A stretch of 64,000 bases of DNA from Streptomyces antnestii (GTDB lineage: Bacteria > Actinomycetota > Actinomycetes > Streptomycetales > Streptomycetaceae): the NCBI RefSeq assembly GCF_004005495.1, contig NZ_RZYA01000001.1, forward strand, positions 310,001-374,000, read 5' to 3'. The notes beneath the pieces were generated by a model. The model saw only the letters and a program-made list of their open reading frames with translations. It was not told the origin of the DNA and did not search any database. A program made the translations under genes and the position numbers. Below, piece by piece: positions 15,400 to 22,832 of this stretch; positions within the stretch are counted from its first letter, which is position 1, and every line of letters begins with the position of its first letter.

Positions 15400-16672
15400 G
15401 GGGAACCGGTGATGGGCTCGTACGAACGTTCCGTCGTGACGGTGTGCGTTCGACGTGTTTTCTAGGGTGATCGTCATGCAGCTGCGGTACGCCTTCAGGT
15501 TGTACCCGGACGCGGCTGGCGAACCGTTCCCCAGCGCAGGACAGTTGTCCAAGGAGCTGATCACCCGAGCGAAGCAGACCGTGGAGCGGGCCTGGCTGGG
15601 TGAGGTGTCCGCCGTCGTGCTCCAGCAGTCTCTGCGCGACGTGGAGGGGGCCTACCGCAATTTCTTCGCCTCCCTCAAGGGCACCCGCAAGGGGGCGAGA
15701 GTGGGCTCGCCGCGGTTCAAGTCCCGCAAGGACAGCCGACAGCCGATCCGGTTCACCGCTAATGCCCGCTGGTCGATCACTGACAATGGGTGGCTGAACC
15801 TGCCGAAGATCGGCGAAGCCAAGGTCAAATGGTCCCGCTCCCTGCCCACGGCTCCGACCTCGGTCACCGTGATCAAGGATGCGGCCGGCCGGTACTTCGC
15901 GTCCTTCGTCATCGACACCGATCCGGCCGCCGACGCCATGGCTGTGCCCGACACCGACCAGATGGTCGGCATCGACCTGGGCCTTACCCACTTCGCGGTC
16001 CTCTCCGACGGCAGGAAGATCGACTTCCCGCGGTTTCTGCGCCGTGCGGAGAAGAAACTGAAGCGTGCCCAGAGGGATCTGTCGCGAAAGCAGAAGGGGT
16101 CGCAGAACCGAACCAAGGCCCGCCTGAAGGTGGCCCGCCCCCACGCGCAAGTGGCCGACGCGCGCCGCGAGTTCCACCACCAGCTCTCCACGAAGCTGAT
16201 CCGTGAAAACCAAGCGATCGGCGTGGAGGACCTGGCGGTCAAGGGATTGGCGCGCACCCGCCTGGCCAAGAGCGTGTACGACGCGGGCTGGGCGCAGTTC
16301 GTGAACATGCTGGAGTACAAGGCGGTCCGGTACGGGCGGACCTTGGTGAAGATCGGCAGGTACGAGCCGACCAGCCAGGTCTGCTCGGCGTGCGGGTTCA
16401 AGGACGGGCCCAAACCCCTGGACGTGCGGGAGTGGACCTGTGCCGCCTGCGGTGCCGTCCATGACCGCGACCACAACGCCGCGAAGAACGTGAGAACGGC
16501 CGCCGGACCGGCGGTTTCAGCCTGTGGAGCGCAGGTAAGACCAGGATCCGTCCCGGCACAGCGCGACGAAGCAGGAAGCCACGGATTCACTCCCGAACCC
16601 CGTGCCGCGCAGCGGCACAGTAACGAGAGCGAAGGCCAAAATCCCCGGGCCTCAGCCTGAGGAGCAAGTCAA
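15400..16672 (+). mobile_element. IS200/IS605-type element carrying tnpB only
   Basis: The right end is recognisable: a short perfect palindrome CCTCAG-C-CTGAGG at 16650-16662 followed by GAGCAAGTCAA at about 16662-16672, resembling the hairpin and TCAA terminus of Streptomyces IS605-family elements. No tnpA (Y1 transposase) is present, so it is non-autonomous. The left end could not be placed exactly and lies between the reductase fragment and tnpB. The insertion sits where the reductase pseudogene loses its N-terminal half. Confidence 0.6.
15476..16660 (+). CDS. tnpB: RNA-guided nuclease TnpB (IS605 OrfB family) with internal N-terminal deletion
   Basis: 394 residues. The RuvC active site is complete: Asp167 in VGIDLGLTHF, Glu251 in GVEDLAVKGL and Asp332 in HDRDHNAAKN. 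The Cys4 zinc finger (CSACGFKD...CAACGAVHD) is intact. The N-terminus is abnormal: MQLRYAFRLYPDA runs straight into AGEPFPSAGQLSKELI. In related Streptomyces TnpB proteins, as recalled, about 30 residues (the GQRxxLARAFGCARVVFND segment) separate these blocks, so an in-frame deletion of roughly 90 bases is inferred. That segment lies in the nucleic-acid-binding region, so target binding may be lost although catalysis is preserved. The stop codon lies inside the right-end palindrome. Confidence 0.85.
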   Translation: MQLRYAFRLYPDAAGEPFPSAGQLSKELITRAKQTVERAWLGEVSAVVLQQSLRDVEGAYRNFFASLKGTRKGARVGSPRFKSRKDSRQPIRFTANARWSITDNGWLNLPKIGEAKVKWSRSLPTAPTSVTVIKDAAGRYFASFVIDTDPAADAMAVPDTDQMVGIDLGLTHFAVLSDGRKIDFPRFLRRAEKKLKRAQRDLSRKQKGSQNRTKARLKVARPHAQVADARREFHHQLSTKLIRENQAIGVEDLAVKGLARTRLAKSVYDAGWAQFVNMLEYKAVRYGRTLVKIGRYEPTSQVCSACGFKDGPKPLDVREWTCAACGAVHDRDHNAAKNVRTAAGPAVSACGAQVRPGSVPAQRDEAGSHGFTPEPRAAQRHSNESEGQNPRASA

Positions 16673-16688
16673 ATACCAATGGTTCCGC
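16540..16688 (+). ncRNA. Candidate omega RNA (TnpB guide RNA) at the element right end
   Basis: TnpB guide RNAs normally overlap the 3' end of tnpB, run to the right end and continue into flanking DNA, which serves as guide. Here the scaffold would cover the tnpB tail and the 16650-16662 palindrome, end at TCAA near 16672, and the guide would be the bases from 16673 (ataccaatggttccgc). The boundaries are inferred from family organisation; no promoter or covariation evidence is available. Confidence 0.35.
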
Positions 16689-16839
16689 GCGAACTCGGAC
16701 ATGGCACTCCCGTCCCTGAAGGGCGAAGCGGCTCTGCTTCGCCGTGCCGTGGTGTGCCCCCAGCGTCGTGACGGGGGCGACGCCCCGGCAACGGCTCTTC
16801 CGCCGGGCGGAAGCCGGAGTATGTTGGCGGCCCCCAATC

Positions 16840-16870
16840 ATTGACCTCAGCAATTATTGAGCTCTACATT
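16840..16870 (+). promoter_or_regulatory. Promoter of the hydrolase-exporter operon with overlapping inverted repeats
   Basis: TTGACC (16841-16846), an 18-base spacer and TACATT (16865-16870) form a good vegetative promoter; the GTG start lies 72 bases downstream. The -35 box is inside ATTGACCTCAGCAAT (16840-16854), whose ATTG/CAAT arms and 15-bp length match the MarR-type palindrome at 21299. A second small palindrome, CAATTATTG (16851-16859), overlaps it. The region is AT-rich compared with its surroundings. Confidence 0.5.
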
Positions 16871-16942
16871 CCATGCATTCGCCGGCACTCCCCGGCGGCC
16901 CCCGCACCCTCTCGGAACTCCCGCAGAACGGAGCGCCTCATC

Positions 16943-18307
16943 GTGCCCGCACCTTTGCCCCGCGCCCTCGCCGCGCTCGCCGCCGCGCTGCTTCTCACCA
17001 TCGCGGCGCCGGCCGCCGCCGAGGCCGACGACGCGGCGACCGCCCGGCACCTGACCGGAACCCTGGCCGACGACGCGACCTGGATCGCGGACGTCCCCGC
17101 CCACTGGAACGGCACCCTCGTCCTCTTCTCGCACGGCTTCGGCCCGACCGTCGCCCAGGACGCGCCCACGCCCGCCGTACGTTCCCAACTCCTCGCCGAG
17201 GGCTACGCGTTGGCGGGCTCCTCCTACGATCCACACGGCTCGATGTGGGCGCTGGAGAGCGCCGAGCGCGACCAGTTCGCCACGCTCGACGCGTTCGCCG
17301 CCGCGGTGGGACACCCGGCGCGCACGCTCTCCCTGGGCCAGTCGATGGGCGGCCTCGTCAACGCCCGGATCGCCCGCGACGGCGCCGGCCGCGTCGACGG
17401 AGCGCTCGGCATGTGCGGCCTGGTCGCCGGCGGCACCGACCTCGACACCTATCAGCTCAACGCGGAGTACACGCTCGCCCGGCTGCTGCTGCCCGGGCAG
17501 GAGGTGCGGCTCACCGGCTTCGCCGACGCGGCCGAGGCGTCGGCCACCGCGGACCGGCTCACCACGGCCGTGACGTCCGCGCAGGACACGGCGGAGGGCC
17601 GGGCCCGTATCGCGCTCGCCGCCGCCTATCTCAATCTGTCCGCCTGGTCGTCCGGCGCGAAGCCCCCCGCGCCGCACGACGCGGCGGCCCAGGAGGAGCA
17701 GCAGTACGCGTGGCTGGCCCAGGGCCTCCTGACGTTCATCGAGGGCGGGCGGTACGCGATGGAGCAGTCGGTGGGCGGCAACAACTCGGGCAACGCCGGC
17801 ACCGACTACGCCGCCCTACTGGCCCGCTCCGAACACGCGCCACAGGTACGGGAGTTGTACCGCGCCGCCGGGCTCGACCTGCGCGCCGACCTCGCCGTGC
17901 TCGCCGCAGGGCCCCGGACGGTGGCCGATCCGGCCGCGGTGGCCGCCGCGCGGCGCACCTCGTCGGCGGGGCAGGGCCTCGGCGTACCGCTGCTCGACGT
18001 GCACACCGTCGCCGACAACCTCGTACCCGTGGAGCAGGAGGACGCGTTCGCGGACCGGGTGCGGGCGGCCGGGGACGGGTCCCTGCTGCGGCAGGCGTAC
18101 GTCGCGCGCCCCGGGCACTGCACCTTCACCACCGCGGAGACCGTCGCCGCGGTGCACGCGATCGACCGCAGGGCCGCCCTCGGACGCTGGGACGGCGCCG
18201 AACGGCCCGCGGCTCTGCAGAGCGCGGCGCTCGGCCTGCGCCTGGGAGGCGCCGCGTATGTCCCGTACAGGCCGGGCGAGTTGAACGGCGCGGCCCGCTC
18301 CCGCTGA
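16943..18307 (+). CDS. Secreted alpha/beta-hydrolase
   Basis: 454 residues from a GTG with ACGGAGCG upstream. Signal peptide in the first 35 residues (AALAAALLLTIAAPAAAEA). The alpha/beta-hydrolase features are an oxyanion region TLVLFSHGFGP, nucleophile elbow SLGQSMGGLVN (Ser about 135), a late Asp in VPLLDVHTVADNLVPVEQED and a His in RPGHCTFT. It probably cleaves an ester or peptide-like substrate outside the cell. The DHA2 exporter gene follows after 37 bases and is likely cotranscribed, suggesting an export-and-process or resistance role. The two divergent regulators after the exporter may control the pair. Confidence 0.8.
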   Translation: MPAPLPRALAALAAALLLTIAAPAAAEADDAATARHLTGTLADDATWIADVPAHWNGTLVLFSHGFGPTVAQDAPTPAVRSQLLAEGYALAGSSYDPHGSMWALESAERDQFATLDAFAAAVGHPARTLSLGQSMGGLVNARIARDGAGRVDGALGMCGLVAGGTDLDTYQLNAEYTLARLLLPGQEVRLTGFADAAEASATADRLTTAVTSAQDTAEGRARIALAAAYLNLSAWSSGAKPPAPHDAAAQEEQQYAWLAQGLLTFIEGGRYAMEQSVGGNNSGNAGTDYAALLARSEHAPQVRELYRAAGLDLRADLAVLAAGPRTVADPAAVAAARRTSSAGQGLGVPLLDVHTVADNLVPVEQEDAFADRVRAAGDGSLLRQAYVARPGHCTFTTAETVAAVHAIDRRAALGRWDGAERPAALQSAALGLRLGGAAYVPYRPGELNGAARSR

Positions 18308-18344
18308 ACCGTTCCCCTTCCGACCCTCGACCCAGGGATGTCCC

Positions 18345-19937
18345 ATGCCCGCACGGAGAATCACCGGCCGCTTCACCGCCGGAACCCTGATCGCCGGATG
18401 CCTCGCCGTCTGTCTCGCCCAGATCGGCATCGCCCTTCCGGCCACCCTCAACGGCCTGTTCCAGGAGCATCTGCACCCGGTGGGCTCCCAGTTGACGTGG
18501 ATATCCGACGCGTTCCTGCTCCCCGTCACCGTCCTCGAGCTGACCTTCGGTGTCCTCGGTGACCTCTTCGGGCGCAAACGGCTGCTCGTCGGCGGCGCCG
18601 TGCTCCTCGGCATCGGTGAGACGGTGGCCGCCCTCAGTGCGGGGGTGCACCAGCTCTGGGCCGGGCAGGCGCTCGCCGGGCTCGGCGCCGCGGCGCTGTT
18701 CCCGACCTCGCTGGCCATGATCGCGGCGGGCAGCACCACCGCGGCGAGCCGGACCCGCGCCATCGCCCTGTGGGCGTCCAGCCTGTCCGCGGGCGGCTTC
18801 CTCGCCCCGCTGCTCGGGGGTGTCACCGGGAACTACGGCTCCTGGCGGTGGGCCTTCGTCGTGGTGACGGCCGTCGCGGCGGTGAGCGCCCTCACCAGCC
18901 TGCTGCTCGCCCACGACTCCCGTGCGCCCGAGGGCCGTTCGCTGGACATCGGCGGACAGATCACCATCGGCGTCGGCGCGTTCGCCCTGCTCTACGGGGT
19001 CATCCAGGGGCCGATGGACGGCTGGAGCTCCGTGCCCGTGGTCACCGCCTTCCTGATCGCCGCCGTCTTCCTCGGCCTGTTCGTCGTCGCCGAACTGCGG
19101 GCGCGCTCACCGCTGTTGCGCCTCGACCTCTTCGCCGACCGGGCGTTCGCGGTGGCCTCCGCCGTCACCGTCGTAGGCATGTTCGCCTTCCTCGGCACCG
19201 CGTACGCGGCGAGCATCCGGCTCGGTCCCATCCAGCACCAGAGCCCGCTGCGCACCGCGTTCGCCTTCCTGCTGCTCAACGGCATCACTCCGTTCCTCAC
19301 CCCGCTGACCACCCGGCTGCTCACCCGGGTGGCGCCGCGTCTGCTGCTCGCCGGCGGCCTGACCCTGATGGCCGCGGGCGATTTCGCCGCCGCCTCGCTG
19401 CGCGTGACCGACCGGGCCCTGCCCTCGCTGATCCTGCCGCTCGGCCTGGTCGGGGTGGGCTTCGCCTTCACCGTCTCCTCCGTCACGGCGACCGCCGTCA
19501 ACGCGGCACCGGCCCACCTCGCGGGCATGGCCAGCGCCTCGACGAACCTGCTGCGCGACTTCGGCTTCACCCTCGGTCCCGCGGTCATCGGCGCGGTAGC
19601 ACTCAGCCGGGCGGCGTCCCGCCTCGACGGCGCGATCGGTACGTCGGACCTGGCGCCGGGTGCCAGGGCGGCGGCCGGGGAGGTCCTCGCGGAGGGCGGC
19701 CCGCTCGCCCTGAACTCCGTACCGCCGGGTTCCCCTCCCGGGGCGGCGACACCATACGCCCTCGAGGCGCTGGGCCACGGCTACGCGATCGGGTTCGTCG
19801 TCTGCGGGGCGGCGGCGGCACTGTCGGCACTCCTCGTACTCGTAGCCCTGCGCCCGGCCAGGGAGAAGGGCCGGGAGAAGGGTACGGACACGGCCGTCCG
19901 GGACGCCGACGGTTCGGCCGCCGCGGTCTCCCCCTGA
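18345..19937 (+). CDS. MFS drug exporter, DHA2 (EmrB/QacA) family
   Basis: 530 residues with about 14 membrane helices. The family's motif A-like loop is LGDLFGRKRLLVGGAVL (about 65-85), and the helix-5 type motif GGFLAPLLGGVTGNYGSWRWAF follows. It uses the proton gradient to expel small molecules. The ATG has only a weak AGGGA upstream and probably depends on coupling to the preceding hydrolase gene. The C-terminus ends in a charged tail. It converges on the IclR gene with 4 bases between the stops. Confidence 0.9.
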   Translation: MPARRITGRFTAGTLIAGCLAVCLAQIGIALPATLNGLFQEHLHPVGSQLTWISDAFLLPVTVLELTFGVLGDLFGRKRLLVGGAVLLGIGETVAALSAGVHQLWAGQALAGLGAAALFPTSLAMIAAGSTTAASRTRAIALWASSLSAGGFLAPLLGGVTGNYGSWRWAFVVVTAVAAVSALTSLLLAHDSRAPEGRSLDIGGQITIGVGAFALLYGVIQGPMDGWSSVPVVTAFLIAAVFLGLFVVAELRARSPLLRLDLFADRAFAVASAVTVVGMFAFLGTAYAASIRLGPIQHQSPLRTAFAFLLLNGITPFLTPLTTRLLTRVAPRLLLAGGLTLMAAGDFAAASLRVTDRALPSLILPLGLVGVGFAFTVSSVTATAVNAAPAHLAGMASASTNLLRDFGFTLGPAVIGAVALSRAASRLDGAIGTSDLAPGARAAAGEVLAEGGPLALNSVPPGSPPGAATPYALEALGHGYAIGFVVCGAAAALSALLVLVALRPAREKGREKGTDTAVRDADGSAAAVSP

Positions 19938-19941
19938 CTCC

Positions 19942-20736
19942 TCAGGGCCGCCAGCCCAGAGCGCGCGAGATGCCGCGCCCCGCGAGCCGTACGGCCGGGA
20001 CCAGCGAGTGCGGCTGTGTCCCGGCCGAGGGGACCACGAGCGAGACCGCGGCCACGACGTCGCCGCGCGGCCCGCGCACGGGCGCGGCCACCGAGACCGC
20101 GTCGTCCGTGATCTGACGGTCCGCCACCGCGCACCCGGTGCGCCGCACCTCGGCCAGGGCACGGCGCAGGCGGGCGGGGTCGGACAGGGTGTGCGGGGTG
20201 AAGGCGGCGAGCGGCCGCCCGCAGACCTGGTCCTGGAAGGCCTTGGCGCTGTGGGCGAGCAGGACGAGTCCGACGCCCGTCGCGTGCAGCGGCCAGCGCG
20301 CCCCGGGTCGGCTGCGGACTCCGACCGCGTGGCGGCCGGACAGCCGCTCGATGTAGACGACGTCGAGGCCGTCGAGCACCGCGAGATGCACGTTCTCGTG
20401 GGTCGCCTCGTAGAGGTCCTCCAGGAACGGCAGCGCGGCCTCGCGCAGGGCGGGGCCGCGCGGGGCCAGCGCCGCGAGTTCCCAGATCCTCAGCCCGACG
20501 TGGTAGCTGCCCGCCACGTCGCGCTCGAGGGCGCCCCACACGGTGAGCTCGCCCACCAGACGGTGAGCGGTGGCCAGCGGAAGCCCGGCCCTGCGGCCGA
20601 TCTCGGTGAGGGACAGCGCGGGTCTGCGGTGGTCGAACGCGCCGAGCACCGCGAGGAGCCGCTCCGCCGCGGAACGGCTGCGTGCCGCGTCCGCGGAGTC
20701 GTCCGACGGCTCTGCCATGTCCGGCGGGTCTGTCAT
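19942..20736 (-). CDS. IclR family transcriptional regulator
   Basis: About 264 residues. N-terminal winged helix (ALSLTEIGRRAGLPLATAHR with the recognition helix) followed by the IclR effector domain (ALREAALPFLEDLYEATHEN, VVYIERLSGRHAV, GRPLAAFTPHT, DDAVSVAAPVRG). Three in-frame ATGs lie at 20754, 20736 and 20718 because the start is built from an 18-bp repeat. The one at 20736 is chosen because AAGGAG lies nine bases before it. It is convergent with the exporter gene and directly downstream of the MarR gene on the same strand, so the two regulators may form an operon. Confidence 0.85.
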   Translation of the reverse strand: MTDPPDMAEPSDDSADAARSRSAAERLLAVLGAFDHRRPALSLTEIGRRAGLPLATAHRLVGELTVWGALERDVAGSYHVGLRIWELAALAPRGPALREAALPFLEDLYEATHENVHLAVLDGLDVVYIERLSGRHAVGVRSRPGARWPLHATGVGLVLLAHSAKAFQDQVCGRPLAAFTPHTLSDPARLRRALAEVRRTGCAVADRQITDDAVSVAAPVRGPRGDVVAAVSLVVPSAGTQPHSLVPAVRLAGRGISRALGWRP

Positions 20737-20769
20737 GTCCGACGGCTCCTTCATGTCCGGCGGGTCAGC
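20698..20769. repeat. 18-bp tandem repeat at the IclR gene start
   Basis: Four 18-bp units (starting at about 20698, 20716, 20734 and 20752) of the type catgtccgacggctcctt or catgtccggcgggtctgt lie head to tail. They encode the pattern Met-x-Glu/Asp-Pro-Ser/Pro-Asp, so each of three units supplies a potential ATG start; the first, degenerate unit lacks one. The array also covers the last codons of the MarR gene. Confidence 0.85.
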
Positions 20770-21190
20770 CCCGGTCCGCTTCCGCGACCCTCGCCAACAG
20801 GGCCTGCAACGTGGCCCGTTCCTTGGGGGCGAGGGGTGCGAGCAGTTCGTCGGTGACGCGCCGGCTGCCCTTGTCGGTGTCGCGCAGGACGTCCTTGCCC
20901 CTGTCCGTGAGGGCGACGATGCGGCTGCGCCGGTCGCCGGGCGCGGGTCCCCGCTCCACCAGGCCGAGTTCCTGCAGGTCGTCCACGAGGCTCACGATGG
21001 CGCTCGGGTCGTAGCCGAGCCGGTCGCTCAGCTCGCGTTGCAGGGCGCCCTCCACGGTGGCGAGGTAGCGCAGCAGCGCATAGTGCCGCAGCCGCAGGCC
21101 GAACTCTTCGAGCGTGGCGTTGAACAGCCGGCCCGAGTGCAGCCCGAGCCGGTAGAGGAGATAGCCGGTGTCGGCGTGCAGGGTGCGCAT
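20765..21190 (-). CDS. MarR family transcriptional regulator
   Basis: 141 residues, the normal MarR size. The winged helix carries EGALQRELSDRLGYDPSAIVSLVDDLQELGLVER, then the wing residues DRRSRIVALTDRG. It is a dimeric repressor typically released by small lipophilic ligands. A perfect 15-bp palindrome of MarR-operator type lies 109 bases upstream of the start, between this gene and the divergent glycosyltransferase, and a degenerate copy overlaps the promoter of the hydrolase-exporter operon. Autoregulation and control of the exporter are inferred. Start ATG at 21190. Confidence 0.88.
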   Translation of the reverse strand: MRTLHADTGYLLYRLGLHSGRLFNATLEEFGLRLRHYALLRYLATVEGALQRELSDRLGYDPSAIVSLVDDLQELGLVERGPAPGDRRSRIVALTDRGKDVLRDTDKGSRRVTDELLAPLAPKERATLQALLARVAEADRG

Positions 21191-21298
21191 CCAGGGCGCA
21201 TCTTCGTCAGTGATGTCGGGCTCCGGGGTCGGTCCGTGGGGGCACGGGGGTGCGTGAGGTCGGCTCCAGCATGAAGGACTTAAAGGCTTACGGCAACT

Positions 21299-21313
21299 AT
21301 TGTTGACAACAAT
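21299..21313. promoter_or_regulatory. MarR-type palindromic operator
   Basis: ATTGTTG-A-CAACAAT is a perfect 15-bp palindrome, and contains a consensus -35 hexamer TTGACA (21303-21308) on the plus strand. It lies in an AT-rich island between the marR start and the glycosyltransferase gene. Position and form fit a MarR dimer site. Confidence 0.65.
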
Positions 21314-21381
21314 GATTGGTCATAGCTTTCTTCTCGTCGACCTCGGGAGGGCGGGGGCGGCGGCCAGGACGGGGAATTGAG

Positions 21382-21411
21382 TTGCACGAGACGTTTCGTC
21401 TCGCCTACGGT
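21382..21411 (+). promoter_or_regulatory. Leaderless promoter of the glycosyltransferase with palindromic operator in the spacer
   Basis: TTGCAC (21382-21387), 18-base spacer and TACGGT (21406-21411) end six bases before the ATG at 21418, so the transcript would begin at or next to the start codon. No ribosome site is present. The spacer is almost filled by the perfect palindrome CGAGACG-TTT-CGTCTCG (21387-21403), which has the form of a TetR-family operator. A bound repressor would block RNA polymerase. No TetR gene is in the window. Confidence 0.6.
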
Positions 21412-21417
21412 TGCGCC

Positions 21418-22629
21418 ATGACCGCCCCCAGGAACACCCACATCGCCATGTTCTCCATCGCCGCCCACGGGCACGTGAACCCGAGCATCGAGGTGATCCG
21501 GGAGCTCGTCGCCCGCGGGTACCGCGTGACGTACGCGATCCCGCCGCAGTTCGCCGACAAGGTCGCCGAGGCCGGGGCCGAGCCCAAGGTCTGGCACTCC
21601 ACGCTCCCCACCGACGACGACCCGGACGCGTGGGGCACCGAACTCATCGACCACCTCGAACCGTTCCTCACCGACGCCCTGCAGGCCCTGCCCCAGCTCG
21701 TCGACCTGTACGAGGGGGACGAGCCCGACCTCGTCCTCTACGACATCACCGCGTACCCGGCCCGCGTCCTCGCCCACCGCTGGAACGTGCCGATCGTGCA
21801 GTTCTCGCCGAACCTCGTGGCCTGGGAGGGCTACGACGAAGAGGTCGGCAAGCCGATGTTCGAGCCGCTGAAGCAGACGCCGCGCGGCAAGGCGTTCTAC
21901 GAGACCTTCGACCACTGGATCCGCTCGAACGGGCTCGACATCACGGTCGAGGACTTCATGGGCCGCCCGGACCGCTGCCTCGTCCTCATCCCCAAGGCGC
22001 TCCAGCCCAACGCCGACCGGGTCGACGAGAGTCGTTACGCCTTCGTCGGCGCCTGCCAGGGGGACCGCTCGGCGCAGGGGGAGTGGCAGCGGCCGGCCGG
22101 CGCGGAGAAGGTGCTCCTCGTCTCGCTCGGCTCGACGTTCACCAAGCAGCCCGCCTTCTACCGGTCCTGCGTCGAGGCGTTCGGCGGGCTCCCCGGCTGG
22201 CATGTCGTCCTCCAGGTCGGCAAGTTCATCGACGTGACGGAGCTCGGGGAGATCCCCGCGAACATCGAGGTGCACCCGTGGGTGCCGCAACTGGCGATCC
22301 TGCGCGAGGCCGACGCCTTCATCACGCACGCGGGTGCGGGCGGCAGCCAGGAGGGCCTCGCCACCGCGACCCCGATGGTCGCCGTGCCGCAGGCCGTCGA
22401 CCAGTTCGGCAACGCCGACATGCTCCAGGCGCTCGGCGTCGCACGCCACGTACCGATGGAGGAGGCGACGGCCGGGACGCTCAGGGAGGCGGTGCTCGCG
22501 GTGGCGGGCGACCCCGAGGTGGCGCGCCGGCTTCAGGAGATCCGGGCGGACATGGCGGGGGAGGGCGGCACGGCACGCGCCGCCGACCTGGTGGAGGCGG
22601 TGGCCGGGGTGGTTGCGCGTCAGCCGTGA
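21418..22629 (+). CDS. mgt: Macrolide-family UDP-glycosyltransferase (OleD/Mgt type)
   Basis: 403 residues, GT1 fold. The N-terminal acceptor domain begins [16 protein letters not shown] with the catalytic His, and the C-terminal donor domain has [19 protein letters not shown] and [17 protein letters not shown], the UDP-binding signature. From memory it is close along its full length to the oleandomycin-inactivating enzymes OleD/OleI and to Mgt of S. lividans, which transfer glucose to the desosamine hydroxyl of macrolides and so inactivate them. No macrolide biosynthetic genes are nearby, so self-protection against foreign macrolides or other phenolic acceptors is more likely. Apparently leaderless with a palindrome in its promoter. 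Confidence 0.92.
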   Translation: MTAPRNTHIAMFSIAAHGHVNPSIEVIRELVARGYRVTYAIPPQFADKVAEAGAEPKVWHSTLPTDDDPDAWGTELIDHLEPFLTDALQALPQLVDLYEGDEPDLVLYDITAYPARVLAHRWNVPIVQFSPNLVAWEGYDEEVGKPMFEPLKQTPRGKAFYETFDHWIRSNGLDITVEDFMGRPDRCLVLIPKALQPNADRVDESRYAFVGACQGDRSAQGEWQRPAGAEKVLLVSLGSTFTKQPAFYRSCVEAFGGLPGWHVVLQVGKFIDVTELGEIPANIEVHPWVPQLAILREADAFITHAGAGGSQEGLATATPMVAVPQAVDQFGNADMLQALGVARHVPMEEATAGTLREAVLAVAGDPEVARRLQEIRADMAGEGGTARAADLVEAVAGVVARQP

Positions 22630-22763
22630 AGGGGCGGCGCGCGTTTGGTCACGGACCGGTGAATGGGTAACGCTCGGATAACGCAGGCGGTCCCTGGCGA
22701 AGTCATCGACTTGGCCATGGAGTTCGACCGTTACCCCCGGTCAAAGGTTGCACTCAGCGCTAC

Positions 22764-22793
22764 TTGAACCTGGTGTGAAGCCCTTTCTAGCGT
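22764..22793 (+). promoter_or_regulatory. Promoter of the CDP-alcohol phosphatidyltransferase gene
   Basis: TTGAAC (22764-22769), 18-base spacer and TAGCGT (22788-22793) match the Streptomyces vegetative pattern. A start of transcription near 22800 would exclude the upstream GTG at 22797 and supports the ATG at 22833 as the translation start. Confidence 0.55.
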
Positions 22794-22832
22794 GAAGTGA
22801 ACTCACGCCGAACGCCAGGAAGTTGGCCCGCC

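Noticed and set aside
15376..15475. Attempt to define the left end and TAM of the TnpB element
   Set aside because: No convincing terminal motif could be recognised; only the right end is placed.
16700..16822. Several short hairpins downstream of the TnpB element
   Set aside because: They may be a terminator or remnants of another element end, but none has a diagnostic sequence.
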